DNA of 64,000 bases from Marsupella aquatica (lineage: Eukaryota > Marchantiophyta): positions 9,424,001 to 9,488,000 of the forward strand of contig OZ316892.1 in the NCBI GenBank assembly GCA_973895155.1. The letters are read 5' to 3'. The notes beneath the pieces are model-generated. The model did not search any database and was not told where the DNA came from. It worked only from the letters and a program-made list of their open reading frames with translations. Below, piece after piece: positions 21,768-32,781 of this stretch (position 1 is the first letter of the stretch; every line of letters begins with the position of its first letter). Both the position numbers and the translations under genes were made by a program.

Positions 21768-24465
21768 CTCCCCCTTTGTAACATTGGGGTTGAAATGTTA
21801 CAATCAAGAGTCTACTTTGGGTATATTCAGTGGTATACAATAGGTTTTGTTTATGTCTAGCCTATTTTATAAATGGTGTAGTCATCTCAAGTCTACTATA
21901 AATGAATGTCAAGCTTCTCCTAATAGATGTCTTATAATTCATGTTGTATGGTAAAGTGTAAGTGGGGGATGTAACCTCATTAAAACCTCCCCTACTTTCT
22001 TTGTGGGAGGAAAGAGTATTACCATCCCCATGGGTGTAACATAATTGGGTTTAAGCATATAGTGTATGTGTAATTTCTACAAAGTCTCTTAAGGTGCTTG
22101 TCAGCACTATAGGCTTGTTGAAGATCCTCCTTGGTTGATTGTTTCTCGTGTCTCCTTCCAATCGGGAAATGGAGACTCCTTGATGGTCACAGATTACATG
22201 CCATGACAAAGCAAAGTATTAGTACAAAATGAAGATGATATGGTGTAATCCATGGCTTTGGAATTGGATTGGGTGTCCAATCCTAGATTTGGTGTGGGCA
22301 TAACCTATTTGAACCATATCACGTACCATATCCATAACATAGGGTTATCATATTGGGGTATGGCGCACCATCTCTTATGGTGCCTTACCATGCCATGTCT
22401 CACCTTATGGTACCTTATGACCTGGTACTGTACCTCATATTATCATATGGTACTTTAATATCCAGTATACCTCATCAAGTATTGGTAAGTGATTGTGTTA
22501 ACATCATGTTCAATCATTTATAAAAATTCCTTAGATTTCATGATTTGCCATATGCATGGAATAAAGTTCCATTTTTAGGTATTCATTGGTGCGAAAGGCA
22601 CTTGTGCAATAGGCACATCCCATGGGTTACATTGCTTGATGTCAAGTCTTACTTGAGGTCTCCCCCTCAATTTGTCATTTACTTCCATGTGCAGTACGCA
22701 CTCATTGGCTTCCATGTGTAGTAGGCACGGAGCTGAACTTTTAAGTGCCGTAGGCAGCTTTTAAATGCAGTAGGCACGTTGGGAAAAACAATTCTCCCCC
22801 TGAATTTGTGAATGGCAATTCTTATATGGTAATCTTTCCAATAGATATCTTTCATTTTAATGCCATTTCGTCCCCGTTCTTAGTATGTGTGTTTCCCTGG
22901 TTCAGTGCACATTGTTCTTTGTATACGCAAATCTATTTGATGGGTTTTGCAATTAAGGAGGGTTTGCACTTAGCGGTATGTTCTCGACGTTTTCTTGACG
23001 TTTCAGCATTTTTGTTGCGAGATTTGTTCTTTGTTGCGCGCGTTCCCTTCGTGCTCTTATCCTCTTTTCTCCAAGCTTCTCTTGGTTCGTGCTCCCAATG
23101 GTCAACTCGTAAGCTCATAACACCAATGCCCCTACCCCTGGTCGTGGATTGTTCCATCTTATCCATGCATACTGCCAATCTCACGAGAACTGTTGTTTAC
23201 CAAAACTGGCATTCTGTGTCCTTCTGTGCTATAGGTGCCGTAACTTTGGGACTCCCATTGGTCATCGCTATCCTCCTTACTTTCCTCATCCTTGTGTTTG
23301 CCTTTGATAACGAGGAAGAAGAAATCGAAGGCACAAAAAATGCCTAAGGGAGAGAACTTTCCGCGGCGCGACAGAGTGTCCGAGTCCCCTCTTCTCTTCT
23401 CCACTTTGTTTTCCTCGTACTCGGGCGACATCTCCTGAGCAGCCGAGGCCTTTATCCGCGGCTTACCGTAATGTAGTTGCATGACACAATTCACCGCATT
23501 CCTTGCATTGCTATCTTTCAACGTAGCAGACCTCCGGACAATTGTAGGAGTTTCCAGTGGCTTCGCTCTCAATTCAATGTGCTTGCATAGTTTTCTTGGT
23601 CACAGTTTTCGGTAAGAAGAATGAGAAATCAATCCAATTAACTTCATCAACTCCAGGAACTCACAAACAGATTGGTAGTACCGGTGGAGAAAGAGTAAGA
23701 GAACGTAGTGAAATGGACTGGACCAGGACTATTGATGCATGTGTGAACTAATGTGGCGCAGGCCAGTTCAGAATGCAAAGCAGGACTACGATGAAAATTC
23801 ATTCCCGGATAACAATGAAAGAATCACTGTGTGACTTTGGGAACTAAGACCCTAAGCGGGGATAGCATTGCCTTTCCCGCAGTCCTCATTGCACGGCAGG
23901 AATGAAGAGACACAACAGGAATTCCGCAGGGACCATGATATCTTCGTAATCCTTGCCACTGTGCAGAATTAACCTAGGAATTTGATAACTTCCGAGGCAA
24001 TAGGTCGCTTCAAAACTGAAATATCGATGAGGCATCATCGCAATTCTGCACTTAAAGTTGACAGAGACACCAAGATCGAGGGAATCCATTGCTCAAAAAA
24101 TTTGTTAAAAATGAGAAGAAGACATCCAATAGCAACCATGAAACTTAGGACGAGCGGGATCCCAACGTGCATAGCCCAAGCCAACAACAAACGATGCGGA
24201 CGCCATTTGCTCACAATACATTCCACTTTCCCTTCACACAATTGGCCGCATTCAAGCTAACATCAAATGCCATCTTCGTCCACATTCCGCCTCAATTCAG
24301 AGTGCAAAGCGAGCTGCAGCGCTTCAAGCAGTTCTCGCAGAAAAAAACTAAAAAAACTTTGGCACATTCAAATCACGTCTTCAGGGCTCTCCCTCCTTTC
24401 TTTGTCTTAGGTTGAATCAGTCATGGCCTAAAAATTCAGCCAGTCTTAGGCTCGTGCTGATAACG
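21768..24465 (-). other. Cargo of the non-autonomous LTR element, possibly captured host sequence
   Basis: The minus strand has modest open frames at 24035-24241 (with a hydrophobic stretch LVLSFMVAIGCLLLIFNKFF), 23886-24089, 23159-23572 (136 codons, polar) and 22933-23184. The plus strand has one of 179 codons at 22808-23347, most of it opposite the minus frames. None resembles a retroelement protein and I do not recognise a donor gene. The mix of a membrane-like segment and charged segments could be exons of a captured cellular transcript, but this is a guess. 21768-22800 shows no gene. Confidence 0.35.
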
Positions 24466-24608
24466 TGTTGTGGGAGAAATGAGACAAAGAGTTGGTTCCA
24501 TCTTTACTCTTGGTAGAATATGTACATGTGGCTACAGCCTAAGTAGTTAGGGTAGTTACATAGGTAGTTATCCCAAAGGTAGACTTAACTCAAGTATGAG
24601 TTACAACA
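24466..24608 (-). repeat. 5' LTR (143 bp) of the non-autonomous element
   Basis: It is the second LTR, followed by the target-site copy GAAAC at 24609-24613. The primer-site-like CGTTATCAGCACGAGCC lies just inside it on the minus strand. Confidence 0.9.
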
Positions 24609-24613
24609 GAAAC

Positions 24614-26712
24614 GCCATTTTTCCTGCCTGTCTGTTGATTTCTGACAGTCCCTATCAATTGTTTGATTGTTCACGTTGGTCCCTGTCTTGTTTGTTGGGT
24701 TCTAGCATTGCCTAAACAGATCCCCCTAGTTCCTGTACAGTTTTAGGCTGTTCATCCTATAGCCACTGTCAAGTCTGCGCCTAGACTTGCTCAATCTTTC
24801 AAGTCCATGACTGTTTTTGTTATGCAGCGGAATGTAGCCTCTCAAAATAAATCATTCACACAACTCTGACCGAATTAGCAGTTCAAACTGCCACTCGTCT
24901 CCCTGGTTCAACCCAATGCACATCAATTGATCAAATCCTCTGCCAGTATGTAGAGCACAATCATATATTTGATGAGGCCCCATATTTTGAGAATTGTTGA
25001 AGGCAGCCCTTGGTTTGGGGTTTAGTAGGGAATGAAGATATAAGAGTCGGTTATTGAAGTTTGGTGATCGAGCCTAGTGTCTCAAGAAGAGCTTAAACTA
25101 TTGCGGGTATTTTATAGTATTCCAAACGGTTGGTTCGCTTTGTCATTGACCTCACGGTATACCTGTTTTGAAGTTTGGGCCAAGCGCGAGTAGAATTTTA
25201 CCGCCACTTAGACTCTATCTACATATATGCGGAGGTTCTCAACCTCGTACACATAGGCACCTGCAGAGCACTAAGCTAACGAACAATACTGGATGTGTAA
25301 CTCAGGTCTCACTGATTCTCTCTAGCCAAGTATCATTCTCTGTTTCCATCTCTCCATTCCACATCCCATTTGGTGAAGTTCATGCAACAGATGGCAATGC
25401 TTTCAACCTGTGCCTTAGACCCCAGTGTTAATATACAAGAGGTCTAAGCTGAGTGAGGCATTGAAGTAGAATCACCAGCTGTTAATCCTCGCAGAGAGGG
25501 ACCTGCCCTTGACAGTACCATAGCCCAGACCTAGTGAAGACCCACTGAATGACGAACATCTGTGTATGTTGGATCTTTGTTGCGCTCTACTTTCTTTCAC
25601 AGATTTTCTTGTCTCTGTCCTCTGTGTTCAGCTTGCGGGTGGGTTTGTCATGATTTGATTGGGTGATTGTTTTGAAGTCGTAGCCGTGGTCAAAAGCTGG
25701 TCTATAAAAAACGAATTCATGGAGCTAAGGTTGCTGCTGTATATAAAGCGCAGCAGGATCCAGAAGTGGAAAACTGTCCCAGCAAATTTAAATTTGTAGC
25801 TCTCACTACTTGAATATATAAATTTATAGCTCTCACTACTTGAATCCGAATTGCAAGTTAAAAATACATGAACTATTCGCTGCCTTAATTGCTATGTACC
25901 ATTTGACATTATATATGATGAATGTACTTAAACAATTCACTCTCATTGTGTCAGACAGTTCTCTCCATCACGTCCTGTTAATAGCACATTGTTGCATTAG
26001 AAAGTTCATTGTACTTCTGACTTTCTTATGCGCAGCAAATGGAGCTTAAAACATGAGAAAGCTCACAAGGAGAAAGCTTGTTGAGAGTACAATAACTTAC
26101 GGTTCTATAACAGATGTGTCCAGCACCTTAAGATGTAGAAGGCTTGGGACCTTTGGGGAAGTGTGTGTCACCTTTAATGGTTTGCATGTTGAACTTACAG
26201 GTCCGAATCTTGATTTGATTTCGCTGTTGAAGTTCGTATCTCTTGCCTGAGTCCCAGTTTGCTGGAGTTTTGTTGCTCTCTGTGCTTTTTTGTGCACATT
26301 GTTGTGTCAAATGCTTTGTTTGCCCTGATCGGTCTTAGCCTGCTGCGCACAAGGCAGGCAATGAAACAAGTCTGTCCATTTTAAAACTTGAGAACCAATG
26401 CTTTGCTGAAACTCAATTGCTATTTGTTCTGTGTTGCCCTTACAGATTTTAAAAAGGCAGGGCGAGTGAGCACTGCTGGACAGCAGGCGAAGGCATATAG
26501 GTTGCAATATTTGTGATTGCTTCCAATCATAGGCCAAGGTTATTTGCGCTGCTCAGTCCTAGTGCTTTGCCATCCATAAAGCATTGGTTTATGCTGCACC
26601 CTTGTGGTTACATGCCATATTTTATGCTGCACCCTCATTCTTTTGTGTCATGTTGAACCCTGTTATTCCTTCTTGTTTCACAATCTGATGTAGGGTCTGA
26701 GTGTGCAGGACC
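24614..26712. other. Unassigned 2.1 kb upstream of the PHD-CACTA gene
   Basis: No credible coding region is present. The word TAGCTCTCACTACTTGAAT occurs twice, about 31 bp apart, near 25797 and 25828. TGTGCAG just before 26708 is a good splice acceptor, so an upstream untranslated exon probably lies here. I did not find the CACTA terminus that should bound this element on the left. Confidence 0.35.
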
Positions 26713-27174
26713 ATGGCTCGCAATAAGCAGAAGGCCATGAATCGTTGCAGAGGTGAATCCTCTCAAGCACCTCAATTGTCCTTATATTCAGACATTGAGA
26801 TTATCCAAAATAGCCCACATGTATGTGCGATTTGTGATGAGGGAGGGGATCTCATTGTTTGTGATGGGCCTTGCCACCGACATTTCCATAAGAATGTTTC
26901 TTGTCCTTTGGGTCAGCAATGGCTATGCCCAACTATATCCCTGGCTGATGGCCATGTTGGAGAATGGCTTTGTGTTGACTGCAAGAATGAGGAACAAGTG
27001 CCATGTGTCTGGAAAAATTGGTGAAGAGGTAAGAAAATGTCCAGACCCTCTCTGTGCCCGGTTTTACTGTCGGCAGTGTTTGGTTCCTGGCACAGCATCC
27101 CCTGGGCCCTCACTCTTACTATATAAAGTGAACCCCCCTGAGAACAGACACCCCCCATGTACCCCTTCTTAATA
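26713..27174 (+). pseudogene. PHD-finger exon of a CACTA element, with frameshift
   Basis: After the ATG and a basic start (MARNKQKAMNRCRG), a complete PHD finger follows: CAICDEGGDLIVCDGPC, then HFH...C, then WLCVDC (C4HC3 pattern; the CxxC-DEGGDL-CDGPC form is that of EDM2/NSD-type PHD fingers, which read histone H3 tails). A second zinc-binding half, KCPDPLCARFYCRQCL, follows in the next frame, so a one-base change near 27005-27020 separates it from the first and creates a TGA at 27022. The two together would resemble the tandem PHD of EDM2-like proteins. The exon sits about 75 bp upstream of the TNP2 exon and was probably spliced to it or co-transcribed with it. Confidence 0.7.
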
Positions 27175-27249
27175 TTTTTGTTCACAAAAAAAATCCCCTT
27201 GTTAATGTAAAAATATTAACTTTTCCTATTAAATTTTATCCAACTATAG

Positions 27250-28690
27250 ATGTCGAAGAACATATCAGGGCTCTACTGGAAGAAACGTTGCTGAGAACCA
27301 GTGAAGAATCCCCTGAGCATGAGCTACATGATCAGGACCATTTTGACTTGGACTTTGTACTTGGGGATGATGAGAGTGAAGGAGGTGCCCATCCTGTAAA
27401 CCCCCTTCAAACCTCCAAAACTCCTGTGGAGACTGATCCTGCACAGTTATCTTTAGATGCAGCAATGCAACCTTTGTTCCCAGGCAGCAAAATAGATGTT
27501 GTGTCATTCATGTTGCTTCTGCTAAACATCTGTCATGGCCATGGATTCTCAAACAAAGGAGTGAATGCATTGTTGTCTTTGATGGGGGAGCATGGTATGC
27601 CTGCAGAGCATAATCTGCCCAAGAACTTATATGCTGCAAAGCAGCTATTGAGAAAGCTTGGCTTGGATTATGAGAGAATCCCTGTCTGTGAGAAAGGTTG
27701 CATGCTCTTTAGGGGTGAGTCTGCCAAGTTAGAAAACTGTTCAGTGTGTCAGCAGCCGAAGATGAAGAGAGTGGGGAATTCATTACAGGCAAGGAAGGTG
27801 GTGCGGTATTTCCCTATAATTCCCAGGTTGAAGAGATTGTATGCCACTGCTGGTACATCTAAACTCATGACTTGGCATCATGAGAATAGAAGCACAGACA
27901 ACATGGTTCGGCACCCAGCAGATTCCAAGGCTTGGAAGCATGTGGATACAAATATTGATAAGAAATTTTCAGCTGAACCAAGGAATGTGCGATTTGGGTT
28001 GGCACTTGATGGGGTGAATCCCTTTGGGAATAATTCCACAGCTTGGTCTACCTGGCCAATCTTGTTGTTGAATTACAATTTACCTCCTTGGCTTACCACC
28101 AAGAAGTTCTTTGTCATGCTAGCTATGCTGATTCCAGGACCTGATTCAGTAACAGAGGAACAGTTGGACATAATATTGGGCCCATTCTATGAGGAGCTGG
28201 AGCTGTTGTGGATGAAAGGAGTGCCCTGCTTTGACAAATTGCCACGCCCAGGATTGTCTCAACACTTCAACCTAAGGGCTGTGCTATTGTGGACAATCAA
28301 TGATTACCCTGCATATGGTTTAATATCTGGACAACAACACGCTGGATACAAAGGATGTGTCATCTGTGGGCCAAAATGTGTGGCACGTGGTTCTAAGCAC
28401 TTGCAGAAATTAGAGTACAGTGGCCACCGTCGATGGTTAGCAGCAAGGCATCTTTTTCGTAGACCAGACAGTGCACAATACTTTGATGGTGCAATTGAGA
28501 GCCGACCTGCACCGTGTAGAATGTCAAGCTCTGATAGAAAGAAGTGGGGAGACGAGACAACAGAATATTTGAAGAAGGGAGGAACCAAGGTTGAGGATGA
28601 GAGCTGCCCCATAAAGGTGCATGGAGTGAAGAGGGCTACTGGTCTGTACAAGTTGCCCTATTGGAACATAAGACTCCATACTACTACAAT
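27250..28690 (+). pseudogene. TNP2 transposase (Transposase_21), exon 1
   Basis: It starts after the acceptor CAACTATAG. It contains the diagnostic CACTA TNP2 order: an acidic N-terminus, DVVSFMLLLLNICHGHGFSN, LPKNLYAAKQLLRKLGLDYE, VCEKGCMLFRG, VVRYFPIIPRLKRLY, WHHENRS, RFGLALDGVNPFG, LLLNYNLPPWL and LLWTINDYPAYGLISG, CVICGP, then LYKLPYW. The frame is open from 27250 to beyond 28680, but the expected donor after LPYW reads AACATAAGA instead of a GT donor. The catalytic core continues in the next exon. Confidence 0.88.
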
Positions 28691-28801
28691 GAATTTCTGC
28701 AATCTCTTCATATGACTTTGAAATGTGTTTACTTCCTGTAGCCCAAATTTTGTAATTGTTGTATTCAATGCCCTAATTTCTGAATTGTGTGTCCACTGCA
28801 G

Positions 28802-29698
28802 GAACTACTCATTAACCATTGTCTAGATCCCATGCACTGTGAGAAGAATCTTGCACACTATCATTGGGACCAAGGACACTCCTTCTGTGCGAGAAGACCT
28901 GAAGCTCTTACAGGTGCGCCAACACCTATGGCTTGTACCCAATCCAGCTCCCAAGCGTAACGATGACATATTGTTGATGCCCCCAGCCCCATATTGCCTG
29001 AGCAAGAAGGAAAGAACAAGGTTCTTGGAGGTGTTATTGACCTTGAAAGGGCCCACTGGTTTTTCAAGTTCTTTGGCAAAGTGTGTTACAAAATCCAAGA
29101 AACTCTCTGGGTTGAAATCACATGATTTCCACCAACTCATGCAACAGATTCTCCCTCTGGCAACAATGGGATTACTTGATGAAGGGGTTTGCTTGGCCAT
29201 AGCTGGGATGAGCAATATCTATCGCCAGATATGTACGAAGGTGTGGGACCCTTCAATGTATGAGAATTTGATGATGGATGTTGCATTCACTCTCTGCATT
29301 GTGAAAATCCATTTTCCACCAAGCTTCTTTGATGTCATGACCCATTTAATGATTCACCTAGTGGAGGAATTAGACTTGTGTGGCCCAGTTACAGGCAGAT
29401 GGATGTACCCAATAGAGAGGAACCTGAAGGTATTGAAGGGTTATGTACGAAACAAGGCACGTCCAGAGGCTTCTATGGCTGAAGGCTATGTATTAGATGA
29501 GTCTTTGGGATTCCTTTCTAAATACATGTTTGATGCTAAAGGAGAGGGAAAACAAACCTGGGAGTTGGAGGAGGATGCTGGCGTTGCAGGCATTGTCTTG
29601 GAAGGGGTTGCAAAGGAGATAACTTTGAATTGGTCTGAAATGATGGCCATGCATCATTATATATTGGAGAATGAAGAGACAGTGGCTCCATGGTACAG
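28802..29698 (+). pseudogene. TNP2 transposase, exon 2 (frameshifted)
   Basis: After CACTGCAG the exon begins with HCLDPMHCEKN, the conserved LDPMHIEKN box of TNP2. A frameshift near 28848 separates it from HTIIGTKDTPSVREDLK. The rest is open: LSGLKSHDFHQLMQQILPLA, LPPSFFD-like FPPSFFDVMTHLMIHLVEEL, GPVTGRWMYPIERNLKVLKG and ARPEASMAEGYVLDESLGF, all hallmark TNP2 motifs. It ends at TGGTACAG|GTATGT. The region encodes the transposase core that cuts CACTA ends. Confidence 0.88.
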
Positions 29699-29805
29699 GT
29701 ATGTAAACCCTGTACCATATGGATCATAATTATGCTGCCCCATTGTGTTTGTATATTCATGGTGGATCATGCACTAATGTCTTGAGTGTTGTTGTTGCCA
29801 TGTAG

Positions 29806-30041
29806 GATATATGATGCTACCAATGAGACTGTTACCAAACGAAGAGTGGATTTCCGGAAGGAATGGATGAGGAAGCCTGCCAATCAAAGAAAACCAGTGG
29901 AATTTCCCCTTGACTACCAAGAACTGCCACCTTTCAGGGAATGGTTTCAAACATTAGTCAATACCCATAATTTTGAGACAGAGTCTGAGCAGTCATTACT
30001 ATCTGCATACTCCACACCACCTAGTTTGAAGGGGGGTATTT
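29806..30041 (+). pseudogene. TNP2 gene exon 3, cut by element A
   Basis: It follows the acceptor TTGCCATGTAG and continues WYR-IYDATNE, with a charged region and SAYSTPPSLKGGIYI. In the second CACTA copy the corresponding place (53113) is the exon border before DUF4216. Here the reading frame runs into the ACAGGAAACAGG terminal sequence of element A, and its continuation is found 13.5 kb away at 43582. Confidence 0.8.
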
Positions 30042-30059
30042 ACATAAGACAGGAAACAG

Positions 30060-32337
30060 GAAAACAGGAAACCCAAAACAGGAACCGATGACAGGAAACA
30101 GGAAACCGAACACACCAAACTTAAAAGAAAAATACCGGAAACTTGTCTGTTGTTAAGCAAGAACTTGACCCCCAAAACGGGGCTTTTAGAAGACTGTAGT
30201 CAAGTCCAAAAAAAATGATGTAGAATAGCAACAGGCGCTAGAATACTAAGCCAAGGGAACGGTACATTTCAACCTGGGTTATACTGAAAAGCACATTAAT
30301 GCACCAGGCGCTGCCATTGTAATTGTACAGAATGGAGCTCTAAAAAAGAAACTCTGACGCGTCCGTCGGACCGGTGCAGATACTAGCGCCGGGCACTAGT
30401 TATACCGCTCAGTCAGACGGAGGCCGACGTGATAAATACGACAAAACCACAGGGACCATCGGACCGACATTTAGGGTTATACATCCAAAAGAACAGACTC
30501 CAACCAATTCACATAATTGAACGCCACCCCAAAGCCACAAAGTCTTGCGATACAATTTTTTTAAGTAAGATGGTAGCGCCAGGCGCTTACAAAAGATAAA
30601 AGTGATCCGCATAACCACACCGTAAACGGAAGGTATGAAAGTTTCAAAAAGAAACGCGGCTCCGATGCCTCTCGCTTAAAACGGCCGAACAGTAAACTAG
30701 TGGTAGGCACTTCACCGAACTCCACACAATCGATAACCAAAATGGCTACTCTAACGACAAGATTTCTAAATTCTGGTCGAGTCCCGACGAAGTCTTCATC
30801 ACATTTGGAAAAACTTGAGCGCAATGGGCACCATAGTCTTATCGACCAACGCTAGCGCCCGGCGCATTGGTCGATGAGCCACATTCATCGTTCACTCCAG
30901 CATTAGATCGGGCTCTATCTGGAACGAAACCGTGCTCACGGTTCCTCACGAACGCCATCGTTGGAACTCGCTCATCACCGGTTTGGGGAAACATGCCAGG
31001 AATGGTCGTGTTCTAGAAATCAACACGGCCAAGTTCTTCCTGTTTCCTCATCTCATCCTCCCAAGTTGGACTGTAAGGAGGAGGTGGCCAGTGAATCGTA
31101 AACCGCTCTGCAAATCTCCTAGGCAGAGAATCCCTCAGGCATGGGATCAGATTGTCACCAGGACTAATGGCTTCGTCTTGGGGGAGACTAAAACGGTTGC
31201 GGAAAGCAGTTGTCTCCGACCATTCAGGTTGCTCAGTTTCTGGAACCGAGCCCTCCTCTGAAATGATTGTTGTGTGTCTTTGAAAAGAGGCCACAGAGAT
31301 TCTCCTTGGGTAATTCATGGTAAGACACCTCTAGGCAGATTCAAAGATATAGTTGTCAATACGACCCCGGTCAGCGAAAGAGCTCAAAGATTATCGAAAG
31401 TGGGAACAGAAACCAATAAAGCAGTAGTGAAACAAGGCAGTCGGGATTTAATCTCCCAAGTATTATAAGCAAATCCGTTCGACCTGGATACGCCCACCGA
31501 AATGAGGGAGGGGTTGGACGTTGCACCCTCAAAGTCCCCAAACTACCCGTTCAACATGGAACGATCACTCCCATCTCACATGATAGTTGCGACGTTTACC
31601 ATCGTCTCCATTCAGAAATGGTCGACCAAAACCATTATTGGAATCCCAAAATGTTTATGGCATGCAAAGTCCTGTTGTGACGTGAAGTGACCGTTTGTAT
31701 GAGAAAAATCCGGTATCAGCTCACATGCGAGTCGCGACAGGCCGAACGAACTTAGAACGGGACAAAAGATTACCTCGAAACTTCCAATGACATCATCCAG
31801 AGCGTACGGGAGAATCATTGTAAGATAGTCTTGACCGTCATACAGTTATAGTAGCACCCGGCGCTAATATTAGAGTATTAAAATGTTTACGTTAATAACA
31901 GAAGGAACAAACAAAACAGTTGTCGCTGACATGTGGAAAACACTTAACGGACAATGTTTCCGAAATATGTTTTGCTAGCGCCAGGCGCTAGCATAATTCA
32001 ATTGAGAAATAGACACAAAATAAACGGAGTTGCAGGTCAATTGTTTCCGACCAATCGGAATGTCCAGTCTTAGGAAGTAAACCTACCCTGAAAATGGACA
32101 AAACCAAATTGAAAAATATGCGGGTATATGATCATGGACATTAAATTATGGTAGCACCAGGCGCTACCATAAAAACATTCGAATATAGAGAACATAATAG
32201 AATAAAGATACACCAAAAAAGTATCCAATGTATCAAATACATTTGAATAAACGATTTTTACAGGTTACATAACAGTAGCGCCCGGCGCTAGTATAACTTC
32301 AGTGTATATAAATCCCAAAATACCTGTCCGAGGGAAA
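30060..32337. other. Left arm of element A
   Basis: There is no confident gene. A minus frame of 101 codons (31013-31318) with FTIHWPPPPYSPTWEDEMRK is the longest plausible one, but I see no counterpart in copy B. Nine palindrome words or half-words of the family lie here (near 30233, 30307, 30385, 30572, 30853, 31856, 31976, 32153 and 32276), some complete (TAGCGCCAGGCGCTA, TAGCGCCCGGCGCTA). Confidence 0.5.
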
Positions 32338-32632
32338 TCAATCTGAGAATTCTGATTCACTTGACTCGGACCTGTCGATGGATTCTGCCTCCATGTCTAA
32401 AAATTCATTCTCGGCCATATCATCAACATATCGACTACGAATAAATTTTCTATCAGACCCTCTCCTTAATCTCAAACCTTTATGCTCCCAATGGAGGGTC
32501 CGCACACTATTAGCTCGTCTAGCAATATTCTCAGCATAGGAAGGTAGTACAAATGGTTTCTCGGGAGTTTTAATATATCGCCTAGCTACTTTCCTTCTGA
32601 GTTTGAAACGCCGGCGAAGATTCCAGTCTGAC
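32338..32632 (-). CDS. Exon 5 (basic C-terminal exon) of the ParB-methyltransferase gene, copy A
   Basis: The acceptor CGTCCTCAG is followed by GTCAGACTGGAATC. Joined to the donor GA|GTAAG at 32782 it continues in frame as SSE-SDWNLRRRFKLRRKVAR, then TPEKPFVLPSYAENIARR, LRLRRGSDRKF and an acidic Ser-rich end with TGA at 32338. The same exon is present in copies B and C. If the donor is not used, the upstream exon ends at its own TAA two codons later, so two C-termini are possible. The Arg/Lys-rich start suggests nucleic-acid binding or nuclear import. Confidence 0.72.
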
Positions 32633-32781
32633 CTGAGGACGAGAAGTTTAGGGGTTTATGTCAACACCAAGAATATTTAAAAAAACAAAAAAAATAACGA
32701 GAAATCTAAGAGAGAATAAGGTAATCTACTAAAAAACCCCAAAAAAGGGTTTGCTTAAGAGCTTACTCGGAAGCTTCTTAC

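Larger units (their letters stand above)
21625..24608 (-). mobile_element. Non-autonomous LTR retrotransposon with 143-bp LTRs
   Basis: Direct repeats at 21625-21767 and 24466-24608, both 143 bp and starting TGTTGTGGGAG and ending TTACAACA, are flanked by the 5-bp duplication GAAAC. Beside the left LTR the minus strand reads AAAGGGGGAG, a polypurine tract. Beside the right LTR the minus strand reads CGTTATCAGCACGAGCC, a primer-site-like sequence. The element therefore reads on the minus strand and is structurally complete. The 2.7-kb interior has no gag, protease, RT or integrase, so it would depend on another element in trans. TRIM elements have similarly short LTRs but are usually shorter overall. 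Confidence 0.9.

Noticed and set aside
22808-23347. 179-codon plus-strand open frame with hydrophobic segments
   Set aside because: It overlaps opposite-strand frames, the element reads on the minus strand, and no family is recognisable.
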